64,000 bases of DNA from JAPOVO01 sp026708165 (lineage in GTDB: Bacteria; Chloroflexota; UBA11872; VXNJ01): assembly GCA_965208775.1 (NCBI GenBank), contig OZ242360.1:682001-746000 (forward strand). Reading direction: 5' to 3'. Positions within the stretch are counted from its first letter, which is position 1. Each line of letters opens with the position of its first letter. Below are positions 1 to 9,270 of the stretch, piece after piece. A model generated the notes under the pieces. The model was not told where the DNA came from. It saw only the letters and a list, made by a program, of their open reading frames with translations, and ran no database searches. A program made the position numbers and the translations under genes.

Positions 1-715
1 GACCGCGGGGGCTGAAAAAGCGCTCGTAGCTGAAGATGCCGCAGCTAGCGACCGTCGCGGCGATGCCCTCGTCGAGGGACCCGACCGCCTGAGCCGTATG
101 GCCGCCGAGCGAATGTCCGACTATTCCCAACCGCCCCGGGTCAACGTCGGGTCGCGTTCGAACGTAGTCTGCGATTCGCAGCGTGTCCCAGATCATCAAT
201 CCCCATAACGACCGCCCCTCAAGTATTTCCACCTCGGCGCGGAAGACGTAGTCGTCCTCCCGCTCACCGAAGGTCCGAATGTCAGGGACAGCCACGAGAA
301 ATCCGCGCCGGGCCAGCGTCTCCCCGTACTCGGCCAGCGACCCCTCCTTGCTCTGCCCCGTGCCGTGCAGGCAGATCACCGCCGGCAGCGGCTCGTCGCT
401 ATCAGCGGGCGCGGCCACGATGAGCGGTACCTCATAGTCCGCTTCGGTGGTTAGATACAGGCGTTCCGCGTGTAGGCCGTCCCGTTCGGCCATCCCCGCG
501 CTCCTGACAGCCGCGCGAGTCGGGCGCACGCCGGAAAACAGGGCTGATTCGGCAGCCTTCTTCGCGCTCCGCACGAACGACTCGAACTTGCTCCCCGTCG
601 GATCCGCCGACAACTGGAGCCTGCGCTTGCGGAATCCGGCCAGTCGTTCGAGATATCTGGCTACGGAAGGATTCCCGGGGTCTATGCGGTTGTTGCGGGT
701 GATCGGTACCGGCAT
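1..715 (-). CDS. alpha/beta hydrolase (dienelactone hydrolase / acetyl xylan esterase-like), C-terminus cut by window edge
   Basis: The reading frame runs from an ATG at 715 down to base 1 without a stop (238 residues seen), so the end lies outside the window. It has the alpha/beta hydrolase pattern: an 'ICLHGTG' oxyanion-type strand near residues 114-120 and the nucleophile elbow GHSLGG with Ser202. The first 80 or so residues form a helical lead-in, as in the large esterases related to acetyl xylan esterase. The Asp and His of the triad would lie beyond the edge. It starts 28 bases after the stop of the upstream permease and is probably the last gene of that ABC import operon, suggesting a role in de-esterifying an imported sugar or similar molecule. 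The substrate is inference; the fold is secure. Confidence 0.8.
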   Translation of the reverse strand, partial: MPVPITRNNRIDPGNPSVARYLERLAGFRKRRLQLSADPTGSKFESFVRSAKKAAESALFSGVRPTRAAVRSAGMAERDGLHAERLYLTTEADYEVPLIVAAPADSDEPLPAVICLHGTGQSKEGSLAEYGETLARRGFLVAVPDIRTFGEREDDYVFRAEVEILEGRSLWGLMIWDTLRIADYVRTRPDVDPGRLGIVGHSLGGHTAQAVGSLDEGIAATVASCGIFSYERFFSPRG

Positions 716-743
716 CGATGTGTCTCGACTGCGGAGCCGGACT

Positions 744-1661
744 CTAGCCCTTGATCCCCGTCAGGGCGATCCCCTGCACGAAATACTTCTGCGCGACCAC
801 GTACACGGCCAGTATCGGGATGATGCTCAGCACCGAGCCTGCCATCAACAGATGCCAGTCCGAACGGTACTGCCCCCTGAACATCGTTAGCCCCACGGTC
901 ACCGTCATCTTCTCGATGTCGGACAGGTAGATCACCGGGCTTTGGAGGTCGTTCCACAGGTTCATGAACACGAACACCGCCACCGTCGCAAGCGCCGGCA
1001 GCCCCAGCGGCACGAAGATTCGCCAGAAGATCGTGAACGGCCCGGCGCCGTCGATCTTGGCGGCGTCTTCGAGCTCGTCCGGAATAGTCATGAAAAACTG
1101 CCGAACGAGGAACGTGCCGAAAGCCCCGCCGAACCAGTTCGGAACGATCAGCGCCGCATGGCTGTCGTTCCATCCAAGCCACTGGATCATCAGGAATACA
1201 GGAATCAGCGTAACCTGCGTCGGAATCATCATAGTGGCGATCATCACCATGAACAGGATGTCGCGGCCCGGAAACTGCATTCGAGCGAACGCGAACGCGG
1301 CCATGGCGACCGCGATTAGCGCGCCGATGTCCCCCAAGATCGCAACTTTGAAGCTGTTGTACATGAACAAGAGGAAGCAGCTGCGGTCTCCGCACCGCAT
1401 GGCCTGAATCGCTTCGGTGTAGTTGCTCCACTCCGGCGGCCACGGAAAGACCGACGGCGGAAACAGGAACACGTCACCCAGGGGCTTCAGCGACGACGAC
1501 AGCATCCACAGAAACGGCACTATCATCACCGCCGCTACGAGCAGCATTCCGATGTAGATCAGCGTTTGCCGTGCGGCGAACCGGGCCCGCTTGGCGCGCA
1601 CTCCGCGCCGGACGACGGCGGCGCCCACCCCCGCGGCGGCTTGCTCTTGCGCGACGCTCAT
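744..1661 (-). CDS. carbohydrate ABC transporter permease, MalG type
   Basis: A 305-residue inner-membrane protein with about six hydrophobic segments, the first near residues 34-56. The EAA loop that contacts the ATPase is clear ('EDAAKIDGAG' near 198-207, followed by conserved prolines), and the protein ends in 'GIALTGIKG', the usual MalG-family tail. The ATG at 1661 overlaps the stop of the upstream permease as ATGA, so a longer upstream reading in the same frame is unlikely to be used. It would form the translocation channel with the MalF-type partner just upstream. No ATPase gene is present in the window; such systems often share one MsmK-like ATPase encoded elsewhere. Confidence 0.93.
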   Translation of the reverse strand: MSVAQEQAAAGVGAAVVRRGVRAKRARFAARQTLIYIGMLLVAAVMIVPFLWMLSSSLKPLGDVFLFPPSVFPWPPEWSNYTEAIQAMRCGDRSCFLLFMYNSFKVAILGDIGALIAVAMAAFAFARMQFPGRDILFMVMIATMMIPTQVTLIPVFLMIQWLGWNDSHAALIVPNWFGGAFGTFLVRQFFMTIPDELEDAAKIDGAGPFTIFWRIFVPLGLPALATVAVFVFMNLWNDLQSPVIYLSDIEKMTVTVGLTMFRGQYRSDWHLLMAGSVLSIIPILAVYVVAQKYFVQGIALTGIKG

Positions 1662-2584
1662 CTGTAGAACACCCATCTGCGCTGTCCCGCAAACTGGACC
1701 AGCGTCACGAACATCACGACTACGAACAGCGAGTAGGCGAGCGCCGAGGCCTTGCCCATGTTGAACCACTCGAACGCGTTCTGATAGATCCAGTAGCTCA
1801 ACGTGAGCGTGGAGTACGCCGGACCGCCCTGGGTTAGCACGTACGTCTGCTCGAATACCTGGAACGACCCGATAACCGATACCACGACGACGAAGAACAT
1901 CGTCGGACTGAGCATCGGAAGGGTTATATGGATGAACCGCCTGAACCATCCCGCACCGTCGACGGTGGCGGCCTCGTACAGCTCCTGGGAAATACCCTTG
2001 AGTCCCGCCACGAAGATGACCATGTTGAAGCCCGCCTGACGCCAGGCGCCCATTATGAAAAGGGCCGGCATCGACCACTCGGTGCTCGACAGCCAGCCGG
2101 GACCGCGGATGTTTACCAGGCTAAGGAAGTAGTTGATGAGTCCGAACTGCGGCTGATACAGCCACGCCCAAACAAGTGAAATGGCAACCAGTGACGTGAC
2201 CACCGGCATGAAATAGAGCGCCCGGAACAACGTCACGCCCCGCAGCGCCTGGTTTACCAATAGCGCCAGGAACAGGGCCAGGATGATGTTCAGCGGCACG
2301 AAGCCGATCGTGTAGTAGACGGTATTCCGCAGCACTTTCCAGAACAGCGGGTTGTAGCCCAGGTCCGCGTAGTTCTGAAGCCCCACCCATTCGGGCGGCT
2401 GCACCCCGTTGAAATCGGTAAAGCTGAAGTAGGCCGATCGTAAGACGGGAACCACCTGAAGCAGCAGGATCCCGAGAATCGTCGGGAACAAGAAGAAGTA
2501 AGCGATCCCCCATTCCCGCCACTTTCGATATCGCACTGAGCGCACCGCGCCCACGGCGTCTGGAGCTATACCGCTGTCCGCCAT
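1658..2584 (-). CDS. carbohydrate ABC transporter permease, MalF/UgpA type
   Basis: A 308-residue membrane protein. The first transmembrane segment is near residues 27-48 and the EAA loop is 'EAATVDGAG' near 204-212 with Pro-Met-Leu some ten residues later. The sequence between segments 1 and 2 has the FxDFNG/VGLQNY pattern typical of MalF-like subunits. Its stop codon overlaps the start of the MalG-type gene by four bases, so the two are translationally coupled. It follows the solute-binding lipoprotein gene by about 100 bases, a gap that contains a strong hairpin. Confidence 0.93.
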   Translation of the reverse strand: MADSGIAPDAVGAVRSVRYRKWREWGIAYFFLFPTILGILLLQVVPVLRSAYFSFTDFNGVQPPEWVGLQNYADLGYNPLFWKVLRNTVYYTIGFVPLNIILALFLALLVNQALRGVTLFRALYFMPVVTSLVAISLVWAWLYQPQFGLINYFLSLVNIRGPGWLSSTEWSMPALFIMGAWRQAGFNMVIFVAGLKGISQELYEAATVDGAGWFRRFIHITLPMLSPTMFFVVVVSVIGSFQVFEQTYVLTQGGPAYSTLTLSYWIYQNAFEWFNMGKASALAYSLFVVVMFVTLVQFAGQRRWVFYR

Positions 2585-2611
2585 TCAGTCTCCGCTTGAC
2601 TCAGCCGGACA

Positions 2612-2641
2612 GCTGGGCGCGGGGATAAACCCGCGCCCAGC
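2612..2641 (-). promoter_or_regulatory. intercistronic hairpin between binding-protein and permease genes
   Basis: A perfect 12-bp inverted repeat (GCTGGGCGCGGG and its complement) around a six-base loop. It sits between the stop of the binding-protein gene and the start of the first permease, both transcribed leftward. There is no T-run after it on the minus strand, so it is more likely an mRNA-protecting or attenuating element that keeps binding protein in excess over permease, as is known for other sugar ABC operons, than a full terminator. The role is inferred. Confidence 0.6.
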
Positions 2642-2682
2642 CGGTCACGGCTGCGTGATCTGTTTGCGATCCCTGCGCCCGG

Positions 2683-4221
2683 TTAGTTCGACCGCTGCAG
2701 GATCTCGTTGACGGCGTTCTCTATCTCCGGCGCGGCGTCTTCGGGAGCCTTCTGTCCCAGCCACACCTCGTCGAGCAGGTTGGTCTTGGCCCCCTGCCAC
2801 TCGTTGTAGTTGGCGTTGAAGTCGGCCGCCATGTACGGCTCGCTGCGCAAGAGAACTCGCAGGTCGGGCGGACTGATCGAGATGTACCGCGCGTCGTTCG
2901 CGAGTTCCTTCTTGATCGGCACCATGCCCGGGTTTTCAAGGTAGAAGCTGATAACCGAGTCGTCGCCGATCATGTGCAGCAGCGTCGCCCAAGCCGCTTC
3001 CGCGTTCTTCGTCTGCTGCGAGATCACGAATCCGTCGGGGCCGCCGTAAGTGACTCTGGACTGGCTGCCCTTCGGGAAGAGAGCGACATCCCAGCCGAAG
3101 GCCCGAACCGGCCGGTATGCGCCGACACGCCAGCTTCCGTTAACCGCCATTGCCACGCGGCCTGTCTGGAAGGAGTCGCCCAATCCCTCGAAGAATCCCG
3201 GCGTTGGTGTCACCTCGTGCACCTGATACAGATCCTGCATCCACCTGATCGTATCGATGGCGATGTCATTGTTGATGACGCACTCGGTGAGGTCCTCGTT
3301 CAGCACGCGGCCCCCGTTGGCGTAGATCAGCGGATCGAGGAACACTCGGTTGCCTTTGCCCGGAATGTCGAATCCGAACACCGTGGTCCTTGGATCGCCC
3401 GTGGGGTTGTTGACCTTCAACGAGGTCTCCAGCAGGTCATCAGTGGTCCACGTGTCGTCCGGATACGCCGCGCCCGCAGCGTCCAACAGCGACTTGTTGT
3501 AATAGATCACGGACAGCACGTAATTCCGCGGGACGCCATAGAACGGCCCGCTGCCTTGCGGCGCGCGCCACTGGCCCAGCGTCCGCTGCCAGTACTCGTT
3601 GACGTTAACGTCGCGCTTGATCAGGTCGTCGAGCTCCAGCAGCTGCCCCAGATCGACATACTGGTAGTAGAACGTGGGCGCCGTGTTCCACACGTCCGGC
3701 GCTCCCTCGCCCGCATTGAGCGAGGCGTTGAGCTTTTGCCAGTACTGCTGCCAGGGAATCCACTCGGCCGTCAGATTGATGTCCGGATTGTTCAGCTCGA
3801 ACTGCGACAGGATCTGCCGCTCGATGTTCTGCATGTTGGTCATGTAGTTCCAGTACAAGACCTCGCCCGTAGGCCTCTTGGGCGTCATTGCCTCGGCCTC
3901 AACGGTGACCGTAACCACTTTCTCCTGGACGACCACCACCTGCTTTTCGACGACTTGGGTGACGACCTTCTCGACGACCCTTTCGACCTCGACGACCTTC
4001 TCGACCTCGACCGGCCTGTCACGCTCGACGATCTGGGTCACGACCTTTTCTACAGGTACTTCCTTGACGACTTCCTGGATTTTGGTCTCGGTGACTACCT
4101 GCGTTTCTCCGCAGCCGCCGAGCGCCGCAACGCCTGCGATCCCAAGTCCGCCCAGCGCGCCAAGTCTCAACAACTTGCGCCGCGAGTGCATCTTCTCTCG
4201 CTTGTTGTCCATATCGGGCAT
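2683..4221 (-). CDS. extracellular solute-binding lipoprotein, family 1 (sugar ABC importer)
   Basis: A 512-residue binding protein. It has a basic N-terminus with an RR pair ('HSRRKLLRLG'), a glycine-rich hydrophobic stretch and a lipobox ending at Cys37 ('ALGGCG'). Residues about 44-110 are a Val/Glu/Lys-rich, heptad-like stalk. The mature domain starts at about residue 115 and resembles MalE-type proteins, with the late 'GRVAMAVNGSW' strand typical of the family. A GGGGAGG ribosome site lies two bases before this ATG; an in-frame ATG at 4212 (11 bases from the site) is equally possible. First gene of the importer operon. The RR motif suggests possible Tat export. The ligand is unknown. Confidence 0.93.
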   Translation of the reverse strand: MPDMDNKREKMHSRRKLLRLGALGGLGIAGVAALGGCGETQVVTETKIQEVVKEVPVEKVVTQIVERDRPVEVEKVVEVERVVEKVVTQVVEKQVVVVQEKVVTVTVEAEAMTPKRPTGEVLYWNYMTNMQNIERQILSQFELNNPDINLTAEWIPWQQYWQKLNASLNAGEGAPDVWNTAPTFYYQYVDLGQLLELDDLIKRDVNVNEYWQRTLGQWRAPQGSGPFYGVPRNYVLSVIYYNKSLLDAAGAAYPDDTWTTDDLLETSLKVNNPTGDPRTTVFGFDIPGKGNRVFLDPLIYANGGRVLNEDLTECVINNDIAIDTIRWMQDLYQVHEVTPTPGFFEGLGDSFQTGRVAMAVNGSWRVGAYRPVRAFGWDVALFPKGSQSRVTYGGPDGFVISQQTKNAEAAWATLLHMIGDDSVISFYLENPGMVPIKKELANDARYISISPPDLRVLLRSEPYMAADFNANYNEWQGAKTNLLDEVWLGQKAPEDAAPEIENAVNEILQRSN

Positions 4222-4440
4222 ATCCTCCCCTGCTTACACGAAGATCCAGGTACCGCGAGCCGACTGCGGAGAGCCTCTTGCGCGGACATAGCTTCCTCCC
4301 AATACCAACGTCAAGTCTACTCAATCCCCAATTGTCAATCTACTAAGCATGAATGCATGCGAGTCGCCGTTCATTGACATTGTTCGAGTCATGATTATCG
4401 TTAATGCAGGTTCGACGGAATTCTTCAATTGGGAGTTCAA

Positions 4441-4866
4441 ATGGATTTGTTCACTACCGACCTCAACTATTGGGCTGTACTCGTCGCGGCCGCCATCGCC
4501 ATGATCGTCGGCTCGCTTTGGTATTCGCCTCTCTTATTCGCCCAGCCTTGGCTGCGCCTTCTCGGCAAGACAATGGAACAGCTCACGGAAGAAGGCCACG
4601 GATCGGGAGTGGCGATGACCGCGGCGGTCATCGGCTCGCTGATTACTTCCTACGTACTTGCGCTAGTAATCAACGCGTCATCCGACTCGCCCGGTCTGGT
4701 CGACGGCATTGTGGTCGGCGCATTGCTCTGGGCTGGGCTTGTTGGCGTACAGAATCTGTTGGGGTTCCTTTTTTCCGCCCGCCCGATCCGCCTCTGGCTT
4801 CTCGACGGTGGCAATCAGCTCGTAACGTTCGTGCTGATGGGACTCGTAATCGGACTCTGGCGGTAG
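4441..4866 (+). CDS. DUF1761-family small membrane protein
   Basis: A 141-residue protein with four hydrophobic helices. The N-terminal 'LNYWAVLVAA' followed by 'GSLWYSPLLF' and the spacing of the helices match DUF1761 proteins, whose function is not known. The ATG at 4441 is preceded by GGGAG at a five-base gap, so it is preferred over the upstream TTG. It diverges from the ABC operon across about 220 bases. No partner gene is evident. Confidence 0.75.
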   Translation: MDLFTTDLNYWAVLVAAAIAMIVGSLWYSPLLFAQPWLRLLGKTMEQLTEEGHGSGVAMTAAVIGSLITSYVLALVINASSDSPGLVDGIVVGALLWAGLVGVQNLLGFLFSARPIRLWLLDGGNQLVTFVLMGLVIGLWR

Positions 4867-5040
4867 AGCTGGAATGACCGCGGCGGGATGTTGATGACGA
4901 ACGTGCCGGGGTGAATTCATATGTGCCTGGCGTCTACCCGCGGCGGCGCGCATATCCGGATAACTTGAACGGATAAGCGAAGTCGCTGACCTAACCGCCC
5001 GGCTCGGCGACGTCGGATAGGCCGCATCGGCAGGACTGCT

Positions 5041-5862
5041 TTGGACAGAATTGCGATACCGGTCGGATTCCTGCTCGCCGCGGCGCTCCTGCTGATTCTT
5101 CTACTTTGGCTATTCCAAAGGCGTCTGATCTACTTCCCCTTTGACACTGCGCCGCCGGCCGAGTCCGCGCTTGCGGGCGCGGAAGACGTTTCGTTAACGA
5201 CGAGCGACGGGCTTGCCCTTGGTGGATATTTCATTCCAGCCGCTGCCGGCGAGGCACGCGCCGCTGTAATCGTGTTCAACGGAAACGCCGGTCACCGTGG
5301 ATACCGGATCTCTTTGGCCCAGGCGTTGTCGCGGCGAGGTCTGGCGGTGCTGCTGTTCGACTATCGCGGCTACGGCGGCAATCCCGGCAGCCCCACCGAA
5401 TCGGGCCTCATCGAAGACGCGCGCGCGGTGCTCCGATACGCGCTCTCCCGTGATGACGTTGATCCCGACAAAGTCGTCTATTTCGGCGAGTCGCTGGGGG
5501 CCGCGATCGCTGTCGCGCTCGCGGTGGAGGCCCCACCCGTCGCACTCGTGCTACGGTCGCCTTTCTCGTCGATGGTGCGCATAGGGCAGACCCACTATCC
5601 ATTCCTGCCTGTCGGGCTGCTGCTGAAGGACAGATACGAGTCGGACAAGCGAATCCCGCGCGTGAGCGCCCCGTTGCTGGTGATCGCGGGCGAGGCTGAC
5701 GTGGTCATCCCGCCGCAAGACAGCGTTCGCTTATTCGAGGCCGCGCGCGAGCCGAAGCGGCTTCATATAGTCTCCGGGGCCGACCACAACGACTACGAAC
5801 TGAACGCCGGCGAGGCGATCATCGACGTGATGCTCGAGTTTCTCGACGACAACCTTGAGTAA
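5041..5862 (+). CDS. membrane-anchored alpha/beta hydrolase (ABHD13/BEM46/YfhR-like)
   Basis: A 273-residue serine hydrolase. One N-terminal transmembrane helix (residues about 6-25) is followed by a soluble alpha/beta domain. The catalytic triad can be read: Ser151 in GESLGA, Asp220 in 'AGEADVVIPP', His249 in 'GADHND'. The oxyanion strand is 'VIVFNGNAGHRG'. Length and order match the ABHD13-like group, which includes bacterial YfhR. The start is a TTG at 5041; no better ATG is in frame upstream. Substrate unknown; probably a lipid- or ester-directed enzyme at the membrane. Confidence 0.85.
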   Translation: MDRIAIPVGFLLAAALLLILLLWLFQRRLIYFPFDTAPPAESALAGAEDVSLTTSDGLALGGYFIPAAAGEARAAVIVFNGNAGHRGYRISLAQALSRRGLAVLLFDYRGYGGNPGSPTESGLIEDARAVLRYALSRDDVDPDKVVYFGESLGAAIAVALAVEAPPVALVLRSPFSSMVRIGQTHYPFLPVGLLLKDRYESDKRIPRVSAPLLVIAGEADVVIPPQDSVRLFEAAREPKRLHIVSGADHNDYELNAGEAIIDVMLEFLDDNLE

Positions 5863-5923
5863 GTAGGACTGCCGCCAACACCAGAGCCACACCGGTTAGG
5901 CGACCGCAACGTGGCCGGATGGA

Positions 5924-7813
5924 CTAAACCGGCGTTTCCGCGGCCTCCTCGGCTTCGGCCGCCGACTCGTATATCGCTTCGCCTCTGTGAAGTCGCAGGG
6001 CAATGTCATAGGTCTGAGTCGTCGCCCGGCGGGTGGGCGAATGCGCGGCTTGCCATCTCGCCACCGCGACGAGGCATTGATGTGATTCCTCTTCTTTGCC
6101 CGCGTCCACCAGGTCCTGCCACAGCCGCACACCCTCTTCGAGCATCTGGAAGTCGTGGAATCCGGCGTCCTCGCGCAACACCGCGTTGCCGAGTCCGCGT
6201 ATCAATACCGTTGGATCGTGACCTAGCGTCAAGTACCTGTGGACAAGAGCGCCCGATTCATCCACCGCGCCCTGCCGTTCGAAGCACTGCGAGAGGTCTT
6301 CGAGAAGCTGAGCCGGATCGGCGGGCATCCGATCGAGTCGTTTATTCGCAGGAAGCCGGGAGGCCGGAACGTTCAGAAATCGGGCTTGGTAGACGAGCAT
6401 TGCGCCATGCAGCACGCCCCGCGCCAGTTCGGCCGAAGGCGCAGTGCGCGCGACCTGCGCCAACGACGCGCAATACGTGAAATGGTGCAACGCCGTATCC
6501 CAGTCTCCGAATTCGTTGCTGGTGGGGAACCGGGCGATGCGGAGTATCGAGGCATAAGCCAAAGCCTGCGCCACGTCGGCGAGCGACGTGCCGTCGCGAA
6601 AAGCACTCATGACTCCGTCAATGCTGACGGCGGGATCGTCGCCGAGCAGGTCGGCCAAAATCGAGCCGTCCCAGCCGCCGTTCCTCGCGCCCACGTCAAC
6701 CGCGTCCGCAAGACCGGCGGCCGCCGCTTCCACTATTCCAACCAGGTCTTCCGGATGGCGCCAGGAATTTCGCTCCTCTTCCCGCGTCGACTGGGCTAGC
6801 TGGTTGACCACCGTCGGAAGCACCTCCGCCGAGCGGTCCCAGCCGATCAGGTCCAGCAGCTCTACGGTCTTCGCCAGCGTGTCCATCACGTGCGAGAAGT
6901 CGCGGTAGTAGTGGTCCGTCGAAGCCGCCCCCAGAAGGTCGATTAACTGCTCGGAACCGACGCCGCGCGAGATCGCCGTCCGCAGTACGCGGTCCGCGGC
7001 TTCGTCGCTCCTGACCTCGATGAATTCTCGGAACCACTCCCGCAGCCGTGAAAACGTAGCCTCGTCGACCGGCAGCGCGGTTAGGTCTATTCTCGGCATC
7101 TGCCCCGCCGCATCCTCCGCGACCGACCGCACCCCGTGGTACAGCGCCAGAGATTTGTCGCTCTCGGCCAGATACGGCTGCATGTTGGCCATGGCGGTGA
7201 GAATCGTCAGGCCGTCGCCCCAGCCCGACGAGTTGCGGCGCGACCCCCTGGTCAGGCCGTATTCCGCCGAGGTCGAGACGATGTCACGGGCCGCGTCCGA
7301 GGGGTTTGCCGAAAGCAGTCCGAGTACCGATTTGGCGAGATCCAGGCGCAGGTTTTGCTCCAGACCGTCCCGCAATCGATTCCGCCATCGCTCCGCATAT
7401 CCCGACTTCGTCAAGGCGGCGCCAAGATCGATCCAGACGTCTCCGTCTCTTATCTCGACCGGATAGACATCCACGTCGCCGGCCCAAAGGTCGAACGCGC
7501 CGCCGGTCGCGAGATCGAACCTGGCGTAATGCCATTCGCAGGTCAGAATGCCGTCCTTGCACGATCCGCGCGATAGCGGGAATCCCATGTGCGGACAGCG
7601 GTTGTCGACGGCGTAGACGCGGCCCTCGTGATAAAACACCGCGGCCACCTTGCCGTTGCCGGAGGCGGTCAGGACCCCCTTGGCGCGAACCTCGTCGAGC
7701 GTGCCCACTCGAACCGGGACCGAGGCTAGGTCTTCCGGGGAGCCGTTGACGGACTGGCCGTTTCGGGCGCTCGACGTCGTTATCTCTTCAACCGGCTGCC
7801 GCTTGTCCGACAA
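5924..7813 (-). CDS. Rieske [2Fe-2S] protein with large helical C-terminal domain
   Basis: A 629-residue protein. Residues about 30-130 are a Rieske ferredoxin domain with the full cluster ligands: Cys73-Pro-His75 and Cys92-Glu-Trp-His95. The remaining 500 residues are predicted mostly alpha-helical and carry spaced His/Asp positions ('ALYHG', 'DHYYRDFSHVMD', 'HHFTYC', 'LHGAM'), which could form a metal or cofactor site. This part resembles no common ring-hydroxylase catalytic domain; a distant likeness to questin-oxidase-type helical proteins is possible but unproven. There is no signal peptide, so it should be cytoplasmic. It stands alone on the minus strand, with hydrolase genes on either side on the plus strand. 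The electron-transfer domain is certain; the reaction is not. Confidence 0.8.
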   Translation of the reverse strand: MSDKRQPVEEITTSSARNGQSVNGSPEDLASVPVRVGTLDEVRAKGVLTASGNGKVAAVFYHEGRVYAVDNRCPHMGFPLSRGSCKDGILTCEWHYARFDLATGGAFDLWAGDVDVYPVEIRDGDVWIDLGAALTKSGYAERWRNRLRDGLEQNLRLDLAKSVLGLLSANPSDAARDIVSTSAEYGLTRGSRRNSSGWGDGLTILTAMANMQPYLAESDKSLALYHGVRSVAEDAAGQMPRIDLTALPVDEATFSRLREWFREFIEVRSDEAADRVLRTAISRGVGSEQLIDLLGAASTDHYYRDFSHVMDTLAKTVELLDLIGWDRSAEVLPTVVNQLAQSTREEERNSWRHPEDLVGIVEAAAAGLADAVDVGARNGGWDGSILADLLGDDPAVSIDGVMSAFRDGTSLADVAQALAYASILRIARFPTSNEFGDWDTALHHFTYCASLAQVARTAPSAELARGVLHGAMLVYQARFLNVPASRLPANKRLDRMPADPAQLLEDLSQCFERQGAVDESGALVHRYLTLGHDPTVLIRGLGNAVLREDAGFHDFQMLEEGVRLWQDLVDAGKEEESHQCLVAVARWQAAHSPTRRATTQTYDIALRLHRGEAIYESAAEAEEAAETPV

Positions 7814-7947
7814 ATGAGCACTCCCGAAACTGCACGCCCTCGATAACCAAGTCTACAAAACGTTCCTTTGGTCAAAATCGACAACGTCTGGCAATTAGAC
7901 GACTATGTAAACGCAACCGAGTGGGGATTGGTTACTGGGGGCATGAG

Positions 7948-9270
7948 ATGATCGCAGGGTTCGCGGCTCAGGACATCACGCCCGATCCGGGTCTCTCGAT
8001 GAGCGGATTCGCCGTGCGGCAAGGCCCTCCAACCGCGGTCGGAACCCATGATCCGATCTATGTTCACGCTCTGGCGGCGTCCGAGAACGGTTCCACGGTA
8101 GTGCTCTTTGCATTCGATCTGATCGGCCTGCCGGTCGCGTGGATCGAGCAGGTGCGAGCGGCGGTCGAGAGCGAATGCGGAGTGCCCGCTGCCTCCCAGA
8201 TGTACACGTGCAGCCACACGCACTGTGGACCCGGCACCGGGGTCATCCCCTATGCGATGGGCGATGCTCCCGTGGTCGATCCGGTTTACATGGAGTGTCT
8301 GGCCGGCAGCCTCGTCAATGTCGCGCGAGCCGCCCTGGCGAACGCGGTTCCCGCGAATCTACGCATAGGCGAGGGTGAGTCTTACGCGGGCTGGAACCGC
8401 CGCTCCGCCGTGGCCGCACCCAACGGGCCGTGCGACGGTCATGTCGACGATATCGATCCGGCAGTCGTCGTAGCGCAGTTTGCGGGCGACGACGGAGCGA
8501 TTCTGGGAACGGTCGTCAACTACGGATGCCACGCGACCTCGAGCCGGGACTCGTACTACTCGTCCGACTATCCCGGATATGTTCGATCGATTGTGGAAGC
8601 GGAGACTGGCGCTCCGTGTATTTATGTCAACGGAGCCGGCGGTGATATCAATCCGCGCGGGGCGAATTCAATCCTGCGGGGATTCGATATTGCCGAGCGG
8701 ACCGGCAGCCGGTTGGGCAATGATGCCGTCGCTGTCCTCGACTCCATGACCGCCGCCGGATCGACGACGGTTGGCGCCGCTACGGTCGACACCGAGTTCG
8801 TCTATCGCGAGCTCATCTCCGAAAGCGAAGCCCGCCGCCTGTACGAAGATAAGGCGGCCGAGGCCAAAGCCGCGACTTCACCCGAGGATGAGTTCGACCA
8901 TACGTGGCGCGGTACGGAATACGCCAAGCGGGTTATCGCAACGCTCAATGACGAGAACTGGAGCGACCGCCTGCAAATCGAGGTCCAGGTCCTCCGCATC
9001 GGCGATCTGGCGATTGCCGCGTCCCCATCCGAATTTTTCTCGGCGGACGGTCGCAGCATCAGAGCCAACAGCCCCGCTCTCCACACTATGGTCGCCGGAT
9101 GGAGCAACGGCAACTTCGGATATACGCCAACGCGGCGCGCCGTGGCGCACGGAGGCTATGAAGCGGAATGGGCGTACATGATCTACGGACATCCGGCTGC
9201 CTGGCACCCGATCAGCGGCGACAATATTCGCGCCGCGGCGCAGACTGGGATTCGCAGCCTGTTCGCCTAG
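7948..9270 (+). CDS. neutral/alkaline ceramidase-like protein
   Basis: About 440 residues. The opening 'AAQDITPDPG...SGF' and the later 'CSHTHCGPGTG', 'NYGCHATSSR', 'NGAGGDINPRG' blocks are the pattern of the neutral/alkaline non-lysosomal ceramidase N-terminal family; the paired His and Gly-Asp-Ile-Asn positions are the zinc-site motifs. It has no signal peptide and lacks the C-terminal domain of true ceramidases, so it belongs to the shorter bacterial group whose substrates are mostly unknown. The ATG at 7948 has a GGGGG site six bases upstream and is preferred over a GTG at 7921. It is divergent from the Rieske gene and is followed by a PLP-enzyme gene. Confidence 0.85.
   Translation: MIAGFAAQDITPDPGLSMSGFAVRQGPPTAVGTHDPIYVHALAASENGSTVVLFAFDLIGLPVAWIEQVRAAVESECGVPAASQMYTCSHTHCGPGTGVIPYAMGDAPVVDPVYMECLAGSLVNVARAALANAVPANLRIGEGESYAGWNRRSAVAAPNGPCDGHVDDIDPAVVVAQFAGDDGAILGTVVNYGCHATSSRDSYYSSDYPGYVRSIVEAETGAPCIYVNGAGGDINPRGANSILRGFDIAERTGSRLGNDAVAVLDSMTAAGSTTVGAATVDTEFVYRELISESEARRLYEDKAAEAKAATSPEDEFDHTWRGTEYAKRVIATLNDENWSDRLQIEVQVLRIGDLAIAASPSEFFSADGRSIRANSPALHTMVAGWSNGNFGYTPTRRAVAHGGYEAEWAYMIYGHPAAWHPISGDNIRAAAQTGIRSLFA

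Noticed and set aside
2974..4377. 467-residue plus-strand ORF opposite the first binding-protein gene
   Set aside because: It is the antisense of a certain gene; its Asp/Leu-rich stretch mirrors the Val/Glu/Lys stalk codons.
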